In this document: positions 38,270 to 38,289 of the stretch, piece by piece
How positions within the stretch are numbered: position 1 is the first letter of the stretch
How the letters are laid out: each line of letters starts with the position of its first letter
Assembly: GCA_902761665.1 (NCBI GenBank)
Contig: CACWLA010000017.1
Coordinates: forward strand, 1 to 38,289
DNA: 38,289 nucleotides
Direction: 5' to 3'
DNA from: an uncultured Lachnospiraceae bacterium
GTDB lineage: Bacteria > Bacillota > Clostridia > Lachnospirales > Lachnospiraceae
The notes under the pieces: generated by a model
The model's database searches: none
Told to the model about the DNA's origin: nothing
Seen by the model: only the letters and a program-made list of their open reading frames with translations
Translations under genes and position numbers: made by a program

Positions 38270-38289
38270 GCGTTAAAATCAAGGTGTGA

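Noticed and set aside
1-38289. CRISPR arrays, tRNA/rRNA genes, insertion sequences, phage genes, toxin-antitoxin pairs
   Set aside because: Looked for by eye on both strands and none could be supported.

Overview
The window looks like chromosomal DNA of an anaerobic Bacillota (Clostridia-type) bacterium. This rests on the moderately high GC, AGGAGG-type ribosome binding sites, frequent ATGA stop/start overlaps, an LCP glycan-ligase-type protein, a LicC/LicD system, a 2[4Fe-4S] clostridial ferredoxin and several Fe-S/flavin redox proteins. I see no rRNA, tRNA, CRISPR array, insertion sequence or phage gene. Genus cannot be fixed from sequence reading alone.

Positions 1-17.3 kb are a cell-surface glycan locus. 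On the minus strand a first block carries three tandem family-2 glycosyltransferases, an O-antigen-ligase-type membrane protein, glmS, galE and a truncated AI-2E-family permease gene. A second minus-strand block starts at a strong promoter at 15.25 kb. It runs winged-helix/LicC-type nucleotidyltransferase, HisC/CobD-like PLP enzyme, mscL, DegT-type sugar aminotransferase, glycosyltransferase and Wzx-like flippase, and ends at a bidirectional terminator near 8.96 kb. LicD (15.3-16.3 kb) and a PAP2 lipid phosphatase (16.4-17.3 kb) are divergently transcribed, and one more glycosyltransferase (7.9-8.9 kb) stands alone on the plus strand. Together these can make nucleotide sugars, assemble and flip a lipid-linked glycan, polymerise or ligate it, recycle the lipid carrier and add a phospho-amino-alcohol. 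The GlmS copy lacks about 35 residues that contain its isomerase active site.

Positions 17.3-24.3 kb hold housekeeping and envelope genes: prmA, a 56-residue ferredoxin absent from any long-ORF view, an HtrA-type membrane protease with a repeat-rich promoter, an LCP protein, an aromatic-type amino acid permease and an alpha/beta hydrolase.

Positions 24.3-32.4 kb are the most unusual part. A close relative of the Cutibacterium acnes polyunsaturated fatty acid isomerase (PAI) is preceded by a perfect palindromic operator. It is followed by a translationally coupled pair: a phytoene-desaturase/RetSat-type flavoprotein and an FAD-NAD-[2Fe-2S] reductase. I infer a fatty-acid double-bond isomerisation and possibly saturation (biohydrogenation) module. 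A little further on the plus strand lies an AMP-ligase/acyl carrier protein/acyl-ACP thioesterase set, also acyl chemistry. A small GlsB-type membrane protein and a Thr/Glu-repeat lipoprotein lie between them.

Positions 32.4-38.3 kb carry a minus-strand operon of two tandem hypB GTPases, hypA and azlCD, with no hydrogenase in view. It is divergent from a 938-residue winged-helix/Fe-S/GltD-type flavoprotein with a structured leader and a clear terminator.
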